Source of the DNA: Paeniglutamicibacter psychrophenolicus
GTDB lineage: Bacteria; Actinomycetota; Actinomycetes; Actinomycetales; Micrococcaceae
Length of the DNA stretch: 64,000 nucleotides
Direction of reading: 5' to 3'
Assembly (NCBI RefSeq): GCF_030812255.1
Contig: NZ_JAUSSH010000005.1
Coordinates: 124,001 to 188,000, forward strand
Within the stretch, counting starts at the first letter, position 1. Each line of letters opens with the position of its first letter. A program made the translations under genes and the position numbers. The notes under the pieces were generated by a model that saw only the letters and a list, made by a program, of their open reading frames with translations, had not been told where the DNA came from and made no database searches. Shown here piece by piece: positions 9,663 through 19,892 of the stretch.

Positions 9663-9709
9663 GGGTCCGGCCCGCGGCCTTCCTTGGTGGAAGGCCGCGG
9701 GCCGGACCC
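9663..9709. terminator. Perfect 21-bp hairpin terminator, ndk / DUF2809 convergence
   Basis: The arms at 9663-9683 and 9689-9709 pair over 21 bp without mismatch around a 5-nt loop (TTGGT). A run of A on the plus strand just before it gives a U-run on the minus strand. It therefore works best as the ndk terminator and can also stop plus-strand transcription. Confidence 0.88.
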
Positions 9710-9738
9710 CGCTGCAGCGCCGGGTCGGCGCCTGGGAT

Positions 9739-10155
9739 CTAGGCGAACCAGATGCCGATTTCGCGTGCTGCGGATTCTTCCGAGTCCGAACCGTGGACCA
9801 GGTTCTGCTGGACCTTCAGGCCCCAGTCGCGGCCCAGGTCCCCGCGGATGGTGCCCGGGGCCGCGGTGGTCGGGTCGGTGGTGCCGGCCAGCGAGCGGAA
9901 GCCGGGAATCACGTTGTGGCCCTCGGCGATGACCGCCACGAGCGGGCCGGAGAGCATGAACTCGACCAGCGGCTCGTAGAACGGCTTGCCCACGTGCTCC
10001 TCGTAGTGCGCCTCGAGCAGTTCGCGGGTGGCGTTTACCTGCTTGAGCTCGGAGATCACGTAGCCCTTGGCTTCGATGCGGGAAAGGATCTGCCCGGTCA
10101 GCTGGCGCTTGACGCCGTCGGGCTTGATCAGGATCAGGGTGCGTTCAATGGCCAT
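9739..10155 (-). CDS. ndk: Nucleoside diphosphate kinase
   Basis: Ndk transfers gamma-phosphate between nucleoside triphosphates and diphosphates through a phosphohistidine. The 138-residue product is full length. It starts with ERTLILIKPDGVKR, has the substrate-binding region GKPFYEPLVEFM, and carries the active-site histidine at 121 in NLVHGSDS. ATG at 10155 is preceded by AAGGAG. It is the last gene of the ileS-folC-DUF4233-ndk run and ends at the 21-bp hairpin. This order (folC, small DUF4233 membrane gene, ndk) is common in actinobacteria. Confidence 0.98.
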   Translation of the reverse strand: MAIERTLILIKPDGVKRQLTGQILSRIEAKGYVISELKQVNATRELLEAHYEEHVGKPFYEPLVEFMLSGPLVAVIAEGHNVIPGFRSLAGTTDPTTAAPGTIRGDLGRDWGLKVQQNLVHGSDSEESAAREIGIWFA

Positions 10156-10205
10156 GGAGGCGGCTCCTTCGTTCTGTGTGCTGCAAATGGTCGTTGGTCT
10201 TGATT

Positions 10206-10667
10206 CTACGGTTGGGCACTCGGTGCGCCGGGATCTTCCTGCGGGTGCGCCGCATCCCAGGCTTCCTGCTCGCGCGCCCGGCGTGCCGTTTCCAGGTCCA
10301 GGGACCTGCCCTTGGTGACCGCGTACCACCAGGTCGCGGCGAAGGCCGCGCCGATGAAGAACATCGAGGTCAACAGGAACCCGGAGAGGATCAGCAGCAG
10401 CTGCAGTCCCCATCCGATCGCGTATCCCAGCGGTTTTTTCAGCAGCGCGCAGGTGAAGATGCACGCCAGCGCGACCACCGCGCCGATGCCGAGGACCAGC
10501 ACCGGGGAGAGCGTGTCGCGGTTGAGCCCGAAGACGGCCAGCGCCACGAAGATCACCAGGAACGCCTCGAGCGTGAGCACCGTGGAGGCGAACATCACAC
10601 GGGTGGAGCGCGGCTTCTTGGGTATTCCGGGGCGCCATTCGCGTTGCGCCTTGGTCATTTTCGCCAT
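10206..10667 (-). CDS. DUF4233 membrane protein
   Basis: This 153-residue membrane protein has about four hydrophobic segments (around residues 25-45, 55-75, 80-100 and 100-120) and a charged C-terminus. The start MAKMTKAQREWRPGIPKKPRSTR and the position between folC and ndk match DUF4233, a family of unknown function in actinobacteria. ATG at 10667 is 5 nt past the folC stop and has AGGAA just upstream. Its fixed neighbourhood suggests cotranscription with folate and nucleotide genes but does not prove a linked function. Confidence 0.85.
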   Translation of the reverse strand: MAKMTKAQREWRPGIPKKPRSTRVMFASTVLTLEAFLVIFVALAVFGLNRDTLSPVLVLGIGAVVALACIFTCALLKKPLGYAIGWGLQLLLILSGFLLTSMFFIGAAFAATWWYAVTKGRSLDLETARRAREQEAWDAAHPQEDPGAPSAQP

Positions 10668-10672
10668 GGTTC

Positions 10673-12037
10673 CTACTTCCCTCCCAGCAGCATGCGGGCC
10701 TCGCCGACCAGCGTGATGGACCCGGTGACCAGCACCCCGCCGCCGAAGTCCTCGGAGGCCTCGGCGCGCCCGACGGCCCATTCCAGGGCGTCGTCAAGGC
10801 GTTCGGTCACGAAGATGTCCTCCTCGTTGAACCCGGCCTCCAGCGCCATGGCGGCCAGTTCCCCGGCGGGGATGGCGCGCGGCGAATTGGACTGGGTGAT
10901 GCAGATGTCCTCGGTGAGGTCCAGGTAGTCCTCGCGCAGCTGCGCCAGCATGGCCGGAGCGTCCTTTTCCGCCAGGATCCCGATGACCAGCACCAGCGTG
11001 GAGAACCCGAAGGACTCCTTCACCGCGGCCGCCGAGGCGCGGATGCCGTCGGGGTTGTGCCCGGCGTCCAGCAGCACCGTGGGGGCCTTGCGGATGACCT
11101 CGAGGCGGCCGGGGCTGGTGGCGGCGCCGAAGCCCTCCATCACCAAATCGTGGTTCAGCGCGGTTTCCCCGCCGCCGATGAATGCCTCCACCGCGGCCAG
11201 GGCCACGGCGGCGTTCTGCGCCTGGTGCTCGCCGTGCAGCGGCAGCAGGATGCCCGGGTAGCGCCCGGCCAGGCCCTGGAGGTCCAGCTGCTGGCCGCCG
11301 ACGGCGACCGTGCGGTTCTCGACGCCGAACTCGACGCCCTCGAAGCGGTAGGGCACCTCGAGTTCGAGGGCCTTCTCCAGCAGCACCTGCGCGGCATCGG
11401 CCGGCTGAGCGGAGGAGACCAGGAACCCGCCGGGCTTGATGATCCCCGCCTTTTCCAGGGCGATCAGCTCGGTGGTGTCGCCCAGCAGGTCGGTGTGGTC
11501 CAAGGAGATCGGGGTGATCACCGAGACCTGCCCGTCCCCGACGTTGGTGGCGTCGGTGATCCCGCCCAGGCCGACCTCGATGATCGCCACGTCCACCGGG
11601 GTGTCGGCGAAGATCGCGAACCCCAGGATGGTCACGGCCTCGAAGTAGGTCAGCCGGTTTTCGCCCGCCGCGGCGAGCTCGTCGTCGACGATCTGCAGGT
11701 AGGGGCGGATCTCGTCCCAGATCCGCACGAACGTCTCATCGTCCACGGACTCGCCGTCGATCGCGATGCGCTCGGTGACCGAGACCAGGTGCGGGGAGGA
11801 GTAGCGCCCGGTGCGCAGGTCGTGGGCGCGCAGCAGCGATTCGATCATCCGCGCGGTGGAAGTCTTGCCGTTGGTGCCGGTGACGTGGATGATCGGGAAG
11901 GCCTTGTTCGGCTCCCCGAGGATCTCCATGGCCCGGCGCATCGGCTCCATGCGCGGTTCGATCTTGTTCTCCGGGGCGCGGGCCAACAGCTCGGCGTACA
12001 CGCTCTCCACGGAGAACCTGTCAAAGGTGTTGCTCAT
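10673..12037 (-). CDS. folC: Folylpolyglutamate synthase / dihydrofolate synthase
   Basis: FolC adds glutamate residues to folates, and often also joins glutamate to dihydropteroate. It belongs to the Mur ligase family. The 454-residue product has the ATP-binding P-loop GTNGKTS at 54-60, followed by [14 protein letters not shown] and the family pattern [11 protein letters not shown]. The C-terminal Mur domain carries [14 protein letters not shown] at 12037 overlaps the ileS stop by 4 nt (ATGA), so translation is coupled to ileS. Length is normal and no key motif is missing. Confidence 0.96.
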   Translation of the reverse strand: MSNTFDRFSVESVYAELLARAPENKIEPRMEPMRRAMEILGEPNKAFPIIHVTGTNGKTSTARMIESLLRAHDLRTGRYSSPHLVSVTERIAIDGESVDDETFVRIWDEIRPYLQIVDDELAAAGENRLTYFEAVTILGFAIFADTPVDVAIIEVGLGGITDATNVGDGQVSVITPISLDHTDLLGDTTELIALEKAGIIKPGGFLVSSAQPADAAQVLLEKALELEVPYRFEGVEFGVENRTVAVGGQQLDLQGLAGRYPGILLPLHGEHQAQNAAVALAAVEAFIGGGETALNHDLVMEGFGAATSPGRLEVIRKAPTVLLDAGHNPDGIRASAAAVKESFGFSTLVLVIGILAEKDAPAMLAQLREDYLDLTEDICITQSNSPRAIPAGELAAMALEAGFNEEDIFVTERLDDALEWAVGRAEASEDFGGGVLVTGSITLVGEARMLLGGK

Positions 12038-15000
12038 GTGGTGGGTCCCATTTCCTTGTCGGCGGCTTCGGCCTCGGCCACGGTTTCGACGCTGACGGCG
12101 GGCGCCATCCCGTCGTCCCCGGTGACCAGGACCAGCCCGGTGCTGAGCGTTTCGCCCTTGATCAGTTCGGCGTTCGCGTGCAGTGCTGCGACGGTTGCGG
12201 CGCCGGCGGTGATTTCGGTGCGGATGCGGTCGGACACCTGCAGGTCCGCGTCCTTGCGGGCGGACTGGATGGCGCGGATCATGTCCCGGGCCGTGCCCTC
12301 GGCGGCAAGTTCCGGTGTGACTTGGGTGTCAAGCACCAGGAAGCCCCCGCCGGGCAGCACCGCGGCGGCGATTTTCTCCTCGCCCTCGGTGGCCTGAACG
12401 ACGGTTTCGAGCGTGTATTCGTGTTCCTCCAGGGCCAGGCCGCCGGCGGTGACCGTTCCGGCGTCGTCCACCGACCAGTCCCCGGACTTGGCGCCCTTGA
12501 TCGCCAGCTGCACGTTCTTGCCCAGGCGCGGGCCGGCGGCCCGGGCGTTGACGACCAGGCGCTGGCTGATGCCGTACTCGGAGGCGTCGGCATCGGCCGC
12601 GTCGATGAGCGTGAGCGAGCGCAGGTTCAGCTCGTCGGCGATGATGCCCGCGAAGGTGCCCTCCAGTGCCGCGGCGCCGGGCACCGCGACGGTCATCCCG
12701 GCCAGCGGCAGGCGCACGCGCAGGTTCGCTGCCTTGCGCAGCGAGGAGCCCACCGAGGCGATCTTGCGGGTGGTTTCCATGGCCGCGACCAGATCCCCGT
12801 TGCGGCCGAAGAGCTCCGCATCGGGCCAGTCGGCCAGGTGCACCGAGCGTCCGCCGGTCAGGCCGCGCCAGATTTCCTCGGATGCCAGCGGCAGCAGCGG
12901 GGCGCTGACGCGGGTCAGCGTCTCCAGGGCGGTGTACAGGGTGTCGAAGGCGCTGGTGTCCTCGTCGAAGAAGCGCTGGCGGCTCCGGCGCACGTACCAG
13001 TTGGTCAGCGTGTCCATGTATTGGCGGATGGTCTCGGCGGCGTCGGAGATGTCGTAGGCGTCGAGCTTCGCGGTGACCTCGCGGACCAGGTCCCCGGTGG
13101 CCGCGAGCATGTAGGCATCCAGCGGGTCCTCGGCCGAGTGGGTCGGCTTCGCCTGGTAGCCGGCGCCGTGGTTCGCGGCGTTGGTGTACAGGCAGAAGAA
13201 GTGCCAGACGTTCCACATGGGCAGCAGCACCTGGCGCACGCCCTCGCGGATGCCCTGCTCGGTGACGACCAGGTTGCCGCCGCGCAGGATCGGGGAGGAG
13301 AGCAGGAACCAGCGCATGGCATCGGAGCCATCGCGGTCCAGGACCTCGTTGACGTCCGGGTAGTTCTTCAGCGACTTGGACATCTTCTGCCCGTCGGACC
13401 CCAGCACGATGCCGTGGCTGATCACGTTCTTGTAGGCGGGGCGGTCGAAGAGCGCGGTGGAGAGCACGTGCATGGTGTAGAACCAGCCGCGGGTCTGCCC
13501 GATGTATTCGACGATGAAGTCCGCCGGGTGGTGGGTGTCGAACCACTCCTTGTTCTCGAACGGGTAGTGCGCCTGGGCGTAGGGCATCGACCCGGAATCG
13601 AACCACACATCCAGCACGTCCTCGACGCGGCGCAGCGTGCCGGCATCGGCGCAGCCCTCGTGCGCCTTGGCCAGGTCGTCGATGAACGGGCGGTGCAGGT
13701 CCGGCTGTCCCTCGTGGTTCAGCGGCAGGCGCCCGAAGGCCGCCTTGATTTCCGCCAGCGAGCCGTAGACCTCGCGGTGGGTGCATTCGGCGCCGTCGCA
13801 TTCCCACACCGGGATCGGGGAACCCCAGTAGCGGTTGCGGCTGATCGACCAGTCCCGCGCGTTGGCCAGCCACTTGCCGAACTGGCCGTCCTTCACGTTC
13901 TCCGGGATCCAGTTGATCTGCTGGTTCAGCTGAAGCATGCGGTCCTTGACCTTGGTGACCTCGACGTACCAGGAGGAGATCGCGCGGTAGATCAGCGGGG
14001 TGCGGCAGCGCCAGCAATGCGGGTAGGAGTGCTCGAAGGAGGCCTGCTTGACCAGGCGCGCATCGTTCTTCAGGACGTTGGTGATCGCCTTGTTGGCCTC
14101 GAACACCTGCACGCCGACGATTTCGGCCAGCGCGCCGCCCTTGAACAGCGGCAGGAACTTCGCGCCCTCGTCGATCGAGAGGATCACCGGGATGCCGGCG
14201 GATTCGCAGATCTTCTGGTCCTCCTCGCCGTAGGCCGGGGCCTGGTGGACGATGCCGGTGCCGTCGGTGGTGGTGACGTAGTCGGCGACCAGCAGCTGCC
14301 AGGCGTTGGCGGTCCCCCAGGTCTCGGTGTCGGCGAAGGTGTCCCAGAGCGGTGCGTACCTGATGCCCGCCAGGTCCTTGCCGGTGTAGCGGCCGGTGAC
14401 CGCTTCCTGCGCGGCGGCGGCGTCGGCGTAGCCCAGGTCCTTGGCGTAGGCGCCCAAAAGGTCCTCGGCCAGCATGAAGTCGCCGGTGGCGTTGGAGGCC
14501 TTCACGCCGTTTTTGCCGGCCGGCAGCACCGCGTAGACGACGTCCGGGCCCACGGCCAGGGCCAGGTTGGTCGGCAGCGTCCACGGGGTGGTGGTCCAGG
14601 CCAGCGCCTGCACGCCCGCGAGCTCCTTCGAGATCTCGGACTCGCCGGCCAGCAGCGGGAAGGAGACGGTGACGGTCTGGTCCTGGCGGTCCTTGTAGAC
14701 ATCGTCGTCCATGCGCAGCTCGTGGTTGGACAGCGGGGTCTCGTCCTTCCAGCAGTACGGAAGCACGCGGAAGCCCTTGTAGGTCAGGCCCTTGTCGTGC
14801 AGCCGCTTGAAGGCCCAGATGACCGATTCCATGTACTCGACGTTCAGCGTCTTGTAGTCGTTCTCGAAGTCGACCCAGCGTGCCTGGCGGGTGACGTAGT
14901 CCTGCCATTCGTCGGCGTACTTCATCACCGAGGTGCGGCAGGCGTCGTTGAACTTGTCGATGCCCATGGCCTCGATCTGCGCCTTGTCGCTCATGCCCAG

Positions 15001-15339
15001 CTGCTTCATGGCCTCGAGCTCGGCCGGCAGCCCGTGGGTGTCCCAGCCGAAGCGGCGCTCCACGCGCGACCCGCGCTGGGTCTGGTAGCGGGCGACCAGG
15101 TCCTTGACGTAGCCGGTGAGCAGGTGGCCGTAGTGCGGCAGGCCGTTGGCGAAGGGGGGTCCGTCGTAGAAGACGAACTCGTTGGCCCCGTCGACGCCGG
15201 CATCGCGGGCATCGATGGAGGCCTGGAAGGTTTCGTCGTTCTTCCAGTAGGAAAGGACCCGTTCCTCGATCTCCGGGAAACGGGGAGAGGATGGCGTCAC
15301 GCCATGGGGGTCGGTAGAGGCCTTGGGGTAGCTGGTCAT
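12034..15339 (-). CDS. ileS: Isoleucyl-tRNA synthetase
   Basis: IleRS charges tRNA-Ile with isoleucine and edits valine. The 1101-residue class I enzyme has the HIGH-equivalent PHYGH at 68-72 within [10 protein letters not shown], the editing (CP1) domain in the middle, KMSKS near 650 and a long anticodon-binding C-terminal region. Its size and start ([16 protein letters not shown]) match the longer type of IleRS common in actinobacteria. ATG at 15339 has AGGA about 8-10 nt upstream. The 5' leader carries a T-box, so expression should rise when uncharged tRNA-Ile accumulates. It heads the ileS-folC-DUF4233-ndk run. Confidence 0.98.
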   Translation of the reverse strand: MTSYPKASTDPHGVTPSSPRFPEIEERVLSYWKNDETFQASIDARDAGVDGANEFVFYDGPPFANGLPHYGHLLTGYVKDLVARYQTQRGSRVERRFGWDTHGLPAELEAMKQLGMSDKAQIEAMGIDKFNDACRTSVMKYADEWQDYVTRQARWVDFENDYKTLNVEYMESVIWAFKRLHDKGLTYKGFRVLPYCWKDETPLSNHELRMDDDVYKDRQDQTVTVSFPLLAGESEISKELAGVQALAWTTTPWTLPTNLALAVGPDVVYAVLPAGKNGVKASNATGDFMLAEDLLGAYAKDLGYADAAAAQEAVTGRYTGKDLAGIRYAPLWDTFADTETWGTANAWQLLVADYVTTTDGTGIVHQAPAYGEEDQKICESAGIPVILSIDEGAKFLPLFKGGALAEIVGVQVFEANKAITNVLKNDARLVKQASFEHSYPHCWRCRTPLIYRAISSWYVEVTKVKDRMLQLNQQINWIPENVKDGQFGKWLANARDWSISRNRYWGSPIPVWECDGAECTHREVYGSLAEIKAAFGRLPLNHEGQPDLHRPFIDDLAKAHEGCADAGTLRRVEDVLDVWFDSGSMPYAQAHYPFENKEWFDTHHPADFIVEYIGQTRGWFYTMHVLSTALFDRPAYKNVISHGIVLGSDGQKMSKSLKNYPDVNEVLDRDGSDAMRWFLLSSPILRGGNLVVTEQGIREGVRQVLLPMWNVWHFFCLYTNAANHGAGYQAKPTHSAEDPLDAYMLAATGDLVREVTAKLDAYDISDAAETIRQYMDTLTNWYVRRSRQRFFDEDTSAFDTLYTALETLTRVSAPLLPLASEEIWRGLTGGRSVHLADWPDAELFGRNGDLVAAMETTRKIASVGSSLRKAANLRVRLPLAGMTVAVPGAAALEGTFAGIIADELNLRSLTLIDAADADASEYGISQRLVVNARAAGPRLGKNVQLAIKGAKSGDWSVDDAGTVTAGGLALEEHEYTLETVVQATEGEEKIAAAVLPGGGFLVLDTQVTPELAAEGTARDMIRAIQSARKDADLQVSDRIRTEITAGAATVAALHANAELIKGETLSTGLVLVTGDDGMAPAVSVETVAEAEAADKEMGPTT

Positions 15340-15354
15340 CTGCGGCAGTCCTGG

Positions 15355-15600
15355 TGATCGAAGGCGCGTGGGCGCTTAGGCGTTCTCCAACACAGGGACG
15401 ATGGTCAAGTATGCGGATACTCCACCTCGCGGTACCACCCCGCTTGCCTTCTCCGCCCGGGATGTCCCGGGGCCGGATCGGGCCGCTCGTTGACTGCTGT
15501 GACGGGCTTACCCGCTTGGTTCTACTTGGTTTCCCCGCGTGGGCAAGGTTGCCGTTCTTCCAAGGACTCGCCGGTGATGGCCGGGTCGACGTCGTGATGC
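15355..15600 (-). promoter_or_regulatory. T-box riboswitch in the ileS leader
   Basis: The minus-strand leader contains the T-box core GGGTGGTACCGCG (15440-15428), the invariant sequence that binds the tRNA acceptor end. A GC-rich stem with arms CCCGGGACATCCCGGG lies just upstream of it. Nearer the 5' end an ATC triplet (15578-15576), in the loop of a short CCGG/CCGG stem, is the likely isoleucine specifier. A -10-like TAGACT at 15611-15606 puts transcription start near 15600, leaving only a very short stem I. No U-run follows the core, and the 3' part lies next to the ileS ribosome site. This fits the translational, ultrashort type known for actinobacterial ileS. Confidence 0.93.
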
Positions 15601-15743
15601 CTCCCAGTCTAGCGCCCCTGCCGCCCCATTGGGGAATCCGCCGGGGCGTTCGTCCGGGCACCGATTCGGCACCCGCCAAAATACTTATCCACAGATCTTC
15701 GATGCTGCCCCCGCGGCCGGCCAGGGCGGGGCATGCTTGAACC

Positions 15744-17522
15744 ATGTCCAGCACCCCGGCCCTCGCCGCCGAGGCGCTCACGATCCTCACCGGGCTCGTG
15801 AAGCACACCTCGGGACCCCCGGAAGACCCGGTCACCACGACCGGGTCCCGGGGCGGTTCGCTGCGCACGCTGGCGCTTCTCATCCCCGTGCTCAGGCTGG
15901 CGATCGACGAGGCAGCGGCCGAGACCGGGTCCTCCCCGGTGCGGGCCGCGGCCTTCGTGGCGCTCACCGAGGCCATCTACCGGCAGGCCGGCTACGGCCA
16001 GTTGCTGGCGGCTTCCCGCGCCGTCGACGCGCAGGTGCACACCATCACCGAGGAACCGCTCGCGCAGCTCAACGCCTGGCTTGGGGATCCCGAAGCGGCG
16101 GCCACCAGCCAGCTGCCGGCCGATGTCCCGACGCCGGCTGGCTCCAAGCCGTACTTCCGCGAAGACGCCGACTTCCTCGAGGCACAGCTGAACCTCACGC
16201 ACTTCCAGGCCCGGCACCGGGTGCAAAGCGCCGAAAACCTGCTGCCGCACACCGGATTCAACGGCACCCTCGTTCCGCCGAAGTTCCCGCTGCTGGGCCA
16301 GGTGCTGAGCGACGGCGCAGCGGACCCCAAGTCCCTGGCCACGCTGGCCACAAAGTTCCAGAACCTCTCCCCCGCAGGCGACCTGGCGGACGACGAAGGC
16401 ACCGGGCGGGCGATGGAGGCTCAGCTGGCCGAGGCCGCGCGCACCCGCAACGCCCAGGGCACCGGGAAACTGCTCAAGGACCAGGCCAGGCGGCTCGAGG
16501 ACGCGGCCGCCGCGACGGCGCGCGAGGTCGTGGAAGATCTCTTTGTCGGCGCCTACTACCTGGGCCACACGCGCAAGGGCCACGAGTACAAGGTGATCAC
16601 CACGGCCGAGGGCCACGAACTGCTGGCCACCGCCGCGGACATCCTCAACAGCCCGCGGACGCAGGCCGGAACGGCCGGAACCGGGGCTTCCGGCGGGCCG
16701 AGGGCCAAGGACGCGCCCGCTGCCGGGAACGCGACGGACGCCGAGAACCCTCCGGCGGGCGAACCCATCCCCGACTGGGCCGTGGCCCCCGGCACTCCGC
16801 TTGAGGCACGCCCCACCGCCGGATTCACCGACCTGGGCCAACCCGGGCAGCTGGACCCCACTGTCGAGATGCGCCCCGGCGAGACCATCGAACAGGCACT
16901 GACGCGGCAGCGGGCACGCCGCCTGCACCAGCTCATCCTTGATTCGGTGCGCATCGCCACCAGCCCGGCCGAAGCCGGTGCCCCGGGGGGCCGGGCCGGC
17001 GAGGGACAGATGCCGTTGGCACCGAACGTGACCCTGAACGTGACCATCGACCTGCAAACGTTCCTGGGCCAGCTCGAGGCGGCCGGGGTCACCGACCGCG
17101 GCGAAGACATCTCGGCGGCCACCTGCCGGCGCATCGCCTGCAACGCCGGCATCACCCCGGTCATCCTGAACGGGGACGGGGTGCCGCTGGAGCTGGGCCG
17201 CAGCCGAAGATACTTCAACCGGGCCCAACGCCGGGCTATCGCCGTCCGCGACAAGGGCTGCATCAACCCGGGCTGCACCATGTCCATCGGCCGGTGCGAG
17301 GCACACCAACTGGATGCCTGGAATTGCGGGGGCCGCACCGACGTGTCCCGCGGGTGCCTATTGTGTCCGCTATGCCACCAGGCGTACCACGCGGGCAAGT
17401 TCCGGATCGAGATGATCGGCGGGCACCCGCACGTGGTCCTGCCCAGATCCCGGGACCCGCTGCAGCTCCCCCGGCGGAACTGGATCTTCCATCCCGCCGC
17501 CGCACCGGCCCGGGCCGCCTGA
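15744..17522 (+). CDS. DUF222 / HNH endonuclease-domain protein (13E12 type)
   Basis: This 592-residue protein has an Ala-rich helical DUF222 region over most of its length. A C-terminal HNH nuclease motif sits near residues 500-550: CINPGC, then CEAHQLDAW and CPLCHQAYHAGKFR, supplying the zinc cysteines and catalytic histidines. Such proteins are abundant and multicopy in actinobacteria (the 13E12 repeat family of mycobacteria). Their role is unsettled, with DNA cleavage and selfish or defence roles proposed. ATG at 15744 has no clear ribosome site. The gene is single here, with no partner gene, terminal repeats or integrase beside it. Confidence 0.88.
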   Translation: MSSTPALAAEALTILTGLVKHTSGPPEDPVTTTGSRGGSLRTLALLIPVLRLAIDEAAAETGSSPVRAAAFVALTEAIYRQAGYGQLLAASRAVDAQVHTITEEPLAQLNAWLGDPEAAATSQLPADVPTPAGSKPYFREDADFLEAQLNLTHFQARHRVQSAENLLPHTGFNGTLVPPKFPLLGQVLSDGAADPKSLATLATKFQNLSPAGDLADDEGTGRAMEAQLAEAARTRNAQGTGKLLKDQARRLEDAAAATAREVVEDLFVGAYYLGHTRKGHEYKVITTAEGHELLATAADILNSPRTQAGTAGTGASGGPRAKDAPAAGNATDAENPPAGEPIPDWAVAPGTPLEARPTAGFTDLGQPGQLDPTVEMRPGETIEQALTRQRARRLHQLILDSVRIATSPAEAGAPGGRAGEGQMPLAPNVTLNVTIDLQTFLGQLEAAGVTDRGEDISAATCRRIACNAGITPVILNGDGVPLELGRSRRYFNRAQRRAIAVRDKGCINPGCTMSIGRCEAHQLDAWNCGGRTDVSRGCLLCPLCHQAYHAGKFRIEMIGGHPHVVLPRSRDPLQLPRRNWIFHPAAAPARAA

Positions 17523-17836
17523 GCCTTCCACCTTTCGGTGGCCGGCGCTGGCGGAGCGCGACTTGTCCCCGGCACAGGACAGGGGGAAATTCCCGGTGGA
17601 CCGGGTTGGTGCCCGGCACAGTGTTCCCGCGGTTGCTGCGCTTCCGGACAGTGGTCCGCTTCGGCCAGCGCCGTCAAGATCCCGTTGTTGAACTCGCCGG
17701 TCTTGACGGCGGCGGCATGCGTCAACCCAACGCCGCGGCCGCGTCGATCGCCTGGCAGCAGCATGCAAGTCGCGTTGCGGACCTGCCGATCACCCTGGCC
17801 ATCGATGCCGCCGGCTGCGTCCGGCCGGCCCGGCCG
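17523..17836. other. Convergent intergenic region with an inverted repeat
   Basis: These 314 bp lie between two converging genes and hold no credible coding frame. The clearest structure is an 11-bp perfect inverted repeat (17669-17679 and 17701-17711, core CCGTCAAGA/TCTTGACGG) with a 21-nt loop. It may act as a bidirectional terminator. Confidence 0.45.
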
Positions 17837-18211
17837 TTAGGCAACTACGGTGTGCTCGACCTTCCAGGCCGTCAGTCGCGGGTACACCCAGAAGCTGTAG
17901 ATGCCCAGGGTGATGATGCACAGCAGGAACCACTTGATCCACAGCCCGAAGATGCCCCACCCGGTGCCGGTGAATTGCAGCGGCCTCCCGAGCAGGAGCG
18001 TGTTGTTGGCTCGCCAGCGTTCCACCAGCACCACGGCAAAGGGGTAGCAGATCCCCACGGTAAGCACCGTGATGAGCATGCCGAGCAGCTGGGTGCCGAA
18101 CCAGGTCGCGGCCCCGCCGCGGAAAACGAAGATCGGTGCACCCGGCGGAATGCTGCCCAGTGTGGCGAGGCCCGGTCCCGGTTGGTTGTTTCCACTGGTG
18201 TACATGCTCAT
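17837..18211 (-). CDS. Small membrane protein resembling DUF898 (YjgN-like)
   Basis: This 124-residue protein has three or four hydrophobic segments. Two halves look related: FRGGAATWFGTQLLGMLITV and LTVGICYPF, then FTGTGWGIFGLWIKWFLLC and ITLGIYSFWVYPRL. The patterns GIYSFW and WRANNTLLLGRPLQFTG resemble DUF898/YjgN proteins of unknown function; I am not certain of the family. ATG at 18211 has GGAG 8 nt upstream and is preferred over a longer frame reading through low-complexity sequence. It stands alone, 150 bp downstream of fprA on the same strand. Confidence 0.72.
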   Translation of the reverse strand: MSMYTSGNNQPGPGLATLGSIPPGAPIFVFRGGAATWFGTQLLGMLITVLTVGICYPFAVVLVERWRANNTLLLGRPLQFTGTGWGIFGLWIKWFLLCIITLGIYSFWVYPRLTAWKVEHTVVA

Positions 18212-18364
18212 GATGCTTCTCCCCCTGGTTGGTGCACGGGTTCGGGACGGATGCCGGAAGGGCCGTGGCGGTCCTTGGAGCGTACCCGTGAGCCCCGACG
18301 TTTTACGGGCAGGCTGGCCGGGGCCGGGCATGCCGCGGGACCGGCCACCGGGTTCGCCACCCCT

Positions 18365-19876
18365 TTAGGTGCGGGCGCCGGCGGTCTGCTCCGCCGTGCG
18401 CGAGACGGCGACCATCTCCTCGCGGTCCACGACCTTGATGCGTTCGCGGACCACGGGACCTGCCGGGGTGGGTGCCGGGGCGGCCGCCGCACCGAGGCCC
18501 TGCTCGTGGGCATCCAGCTCGAGCCAGCCGTCCCAGCTGGTGTAGGCGACGCCCTTGGCCTCAAGCAGGGCCGGCACGGCCTCGGGTGCCGGGTTCGCGG
18601 CCACCGGCAGCTGGTTCAGGTCCGCGAGCAGGTGGGCGATGGTTTCAGCGGCGTCGGACTTGGTGTGCCCGATCAGCCCGACCGGGCCGCGCTTGATCCA
18701 GCCGGTCGCGTAGAGCCCGGGGACCTGGGTGCCGGCGGCGTCCAGCACCTTGCCCTCGAGGTTCGGCACGGTGCCGGTGCGCCCGTCGTATTCGATTTCC
18801 GGCAGCGCCGAGCCGAAGTAGCCGATGGCCCGGTAGACGGCCTGGACGGGGTAGTCGACGAGCTCGCCGGTGCCGCGCGCGTTGCCGGTGCCGTCGAGTT
18901 CCTGGCGTTCGAACCGGATGCCGCTGACCTTGCCGTCGGTCCCGGTGACCTCCACCGGGGAGTGCAGGAAGTGCAGGTGCAGGCGGCGGCGCGGGCGCCC
19001 GGATGCGGTGGCGGCGCCGGCCTGGCCGCGTTCCTCGCGTTCCTCCTGCTCGATGAGCCAGTTGGCCAGCGTGCCGACCATGGTCTTGACCTGGTTGTTG
19101 GTCTTGATCGCGGCGTCGGAGGCCGCGTCGAACTCGAAGTCCTCCGGGTAGAGCACGATGTCCACGTCCCGGCTGTGGCTCAGCTCGCGCAGCTCCAGCG
19201 GGGTGAACTTCACCTGGGCGGGGCCGCGGCGGCCGAAGACGTGCACGTCGGTGACCGGCGAAGCAGCCAGGCCGCGGTAGACGTTCTGGGGGATCTCGGT
19301 GACCAGCAGGTCCTCGGCGTGCTTGGAGAGCACGCGGGCCACGTCCAGGGCCACGTTGCCGTTGCCCAGCACCGCGACCTGCGTGGCCTCAAGCGGCCAG
19401 CTGCGCGGCACGTCCGGGTGCCCGTCGTACCAGGAGACGAAGTCCGCGCCGCCGTGGGAGCCCTCCAGCTCGATGCCCGGGATGTTCAGGTCCGCGTCGT
19501 TGATGGCGCCGGTGGCGAAGATGACCGCGTCGTAGTGCTCGCGAAGCTCCGCGATTCCCAGGTCGGTGCCGTAGTCGACGTTGCCGAAGAAGCGGATGTC
19601 CCCGCGGTCCAGCACCTTGTGCAGTGCCTTGACGATGCCCTTGATGCGCGGGTGGTCCGGGGCGACGCCGTAGCGGATCAGCCCGTACGGTGCCGGGTAG
19701 CGGTCGAAGAGGTCGATGGCGAGCTCGAAACCGCGCTCGGCCTTGGTGAGGATGTCCGCGGCGTAGACCCCGGCGGGGCCGGCGCCGATGATGGCAACGC
19801 GCAGCGGGCGCGAAGCGAAGGCGGCGGGGGCCGGGACGGACGTCGCGGCGGGGGCCTGCGTGTTTTTTTCGGTCAT
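18365..19876 (-). CDS. fprA: Ferredoxin-NADP reductase, FprA type
   Basis: This adrenodoxin-reductase-like flavoenzyme moves electrons between NADPH and ferredoxin. The 503-residue product has the FAD motif GAGPAG at 31-36, the signature PAPYGLIRYGVAPDH, an NADP-binding GNGNVALD near 170 and the C-terminal GWIKRGPVGLIGHTKSDA. A tail of about 50 residues follows the conserved end. ATG at 19876 has AGGAGG 6 nt upstream. It ends the sulfur-assimilation gene run. The obvious inference is that it supplies reduced ferredoxin to the sulfite reductase encoded upstream, as proposed for fpr2 in the Corynebacterium cys cluster. Confidence 0.93.
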   Translation of the reverse strand: MTEKNTQAPAATSVPAPAAFASRPLRVAIIGAGPAGVYAADILTKAERGFELAIDLFDRYPAPYGLIRYGVAPDHPRIKGIVKALHKVLDRGDIRFFGNVDYGTDLGIAELREHYDAVIFATGAINDADLNIPGIELEGSHGGADFVSWYDGHPDVPRSWPLEATQVAVLGNGNVALDVARVLSKHAEDLLVTEIPQNVYRGLAASPVTDVHVFGRRGPAQVKFTPLELRELSHSRDVDIVLYPEDFEFDAASDAAIKTNNQVKTMVGTLANWLIEQEEREERGQAGAATASGRPRRRLHLHFLHSPVEVTGTDGKVSGIRFERQELDGTGNARGTGELVDYPVQAVYRAIGYFGSALPEIEYDGRTGTVPNLEGKVLDAAGTQVPGLYATGWIKRGPVGLIGHTKSDAAETIAHLLADLNQLPVAANPAPEAVPALLEAKGVAYTSWDGWLELDAHEQGLGAAAAPAPTPAGPVVRERIKVVDREEMVAVSRTAEQTAGART

Positions 19877-19892
19877 GGGGGGTCCTCCTGGG

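Noticed and set aside
12178-15357. A very long open frame on the plus strand opposite ileS
   Set aside because: It is antisense to an unmistakable IleRS, has no family motifs, and has the skewed Gly/Val/Arg-rich composition expected of shadow frames in GC-rich genes.
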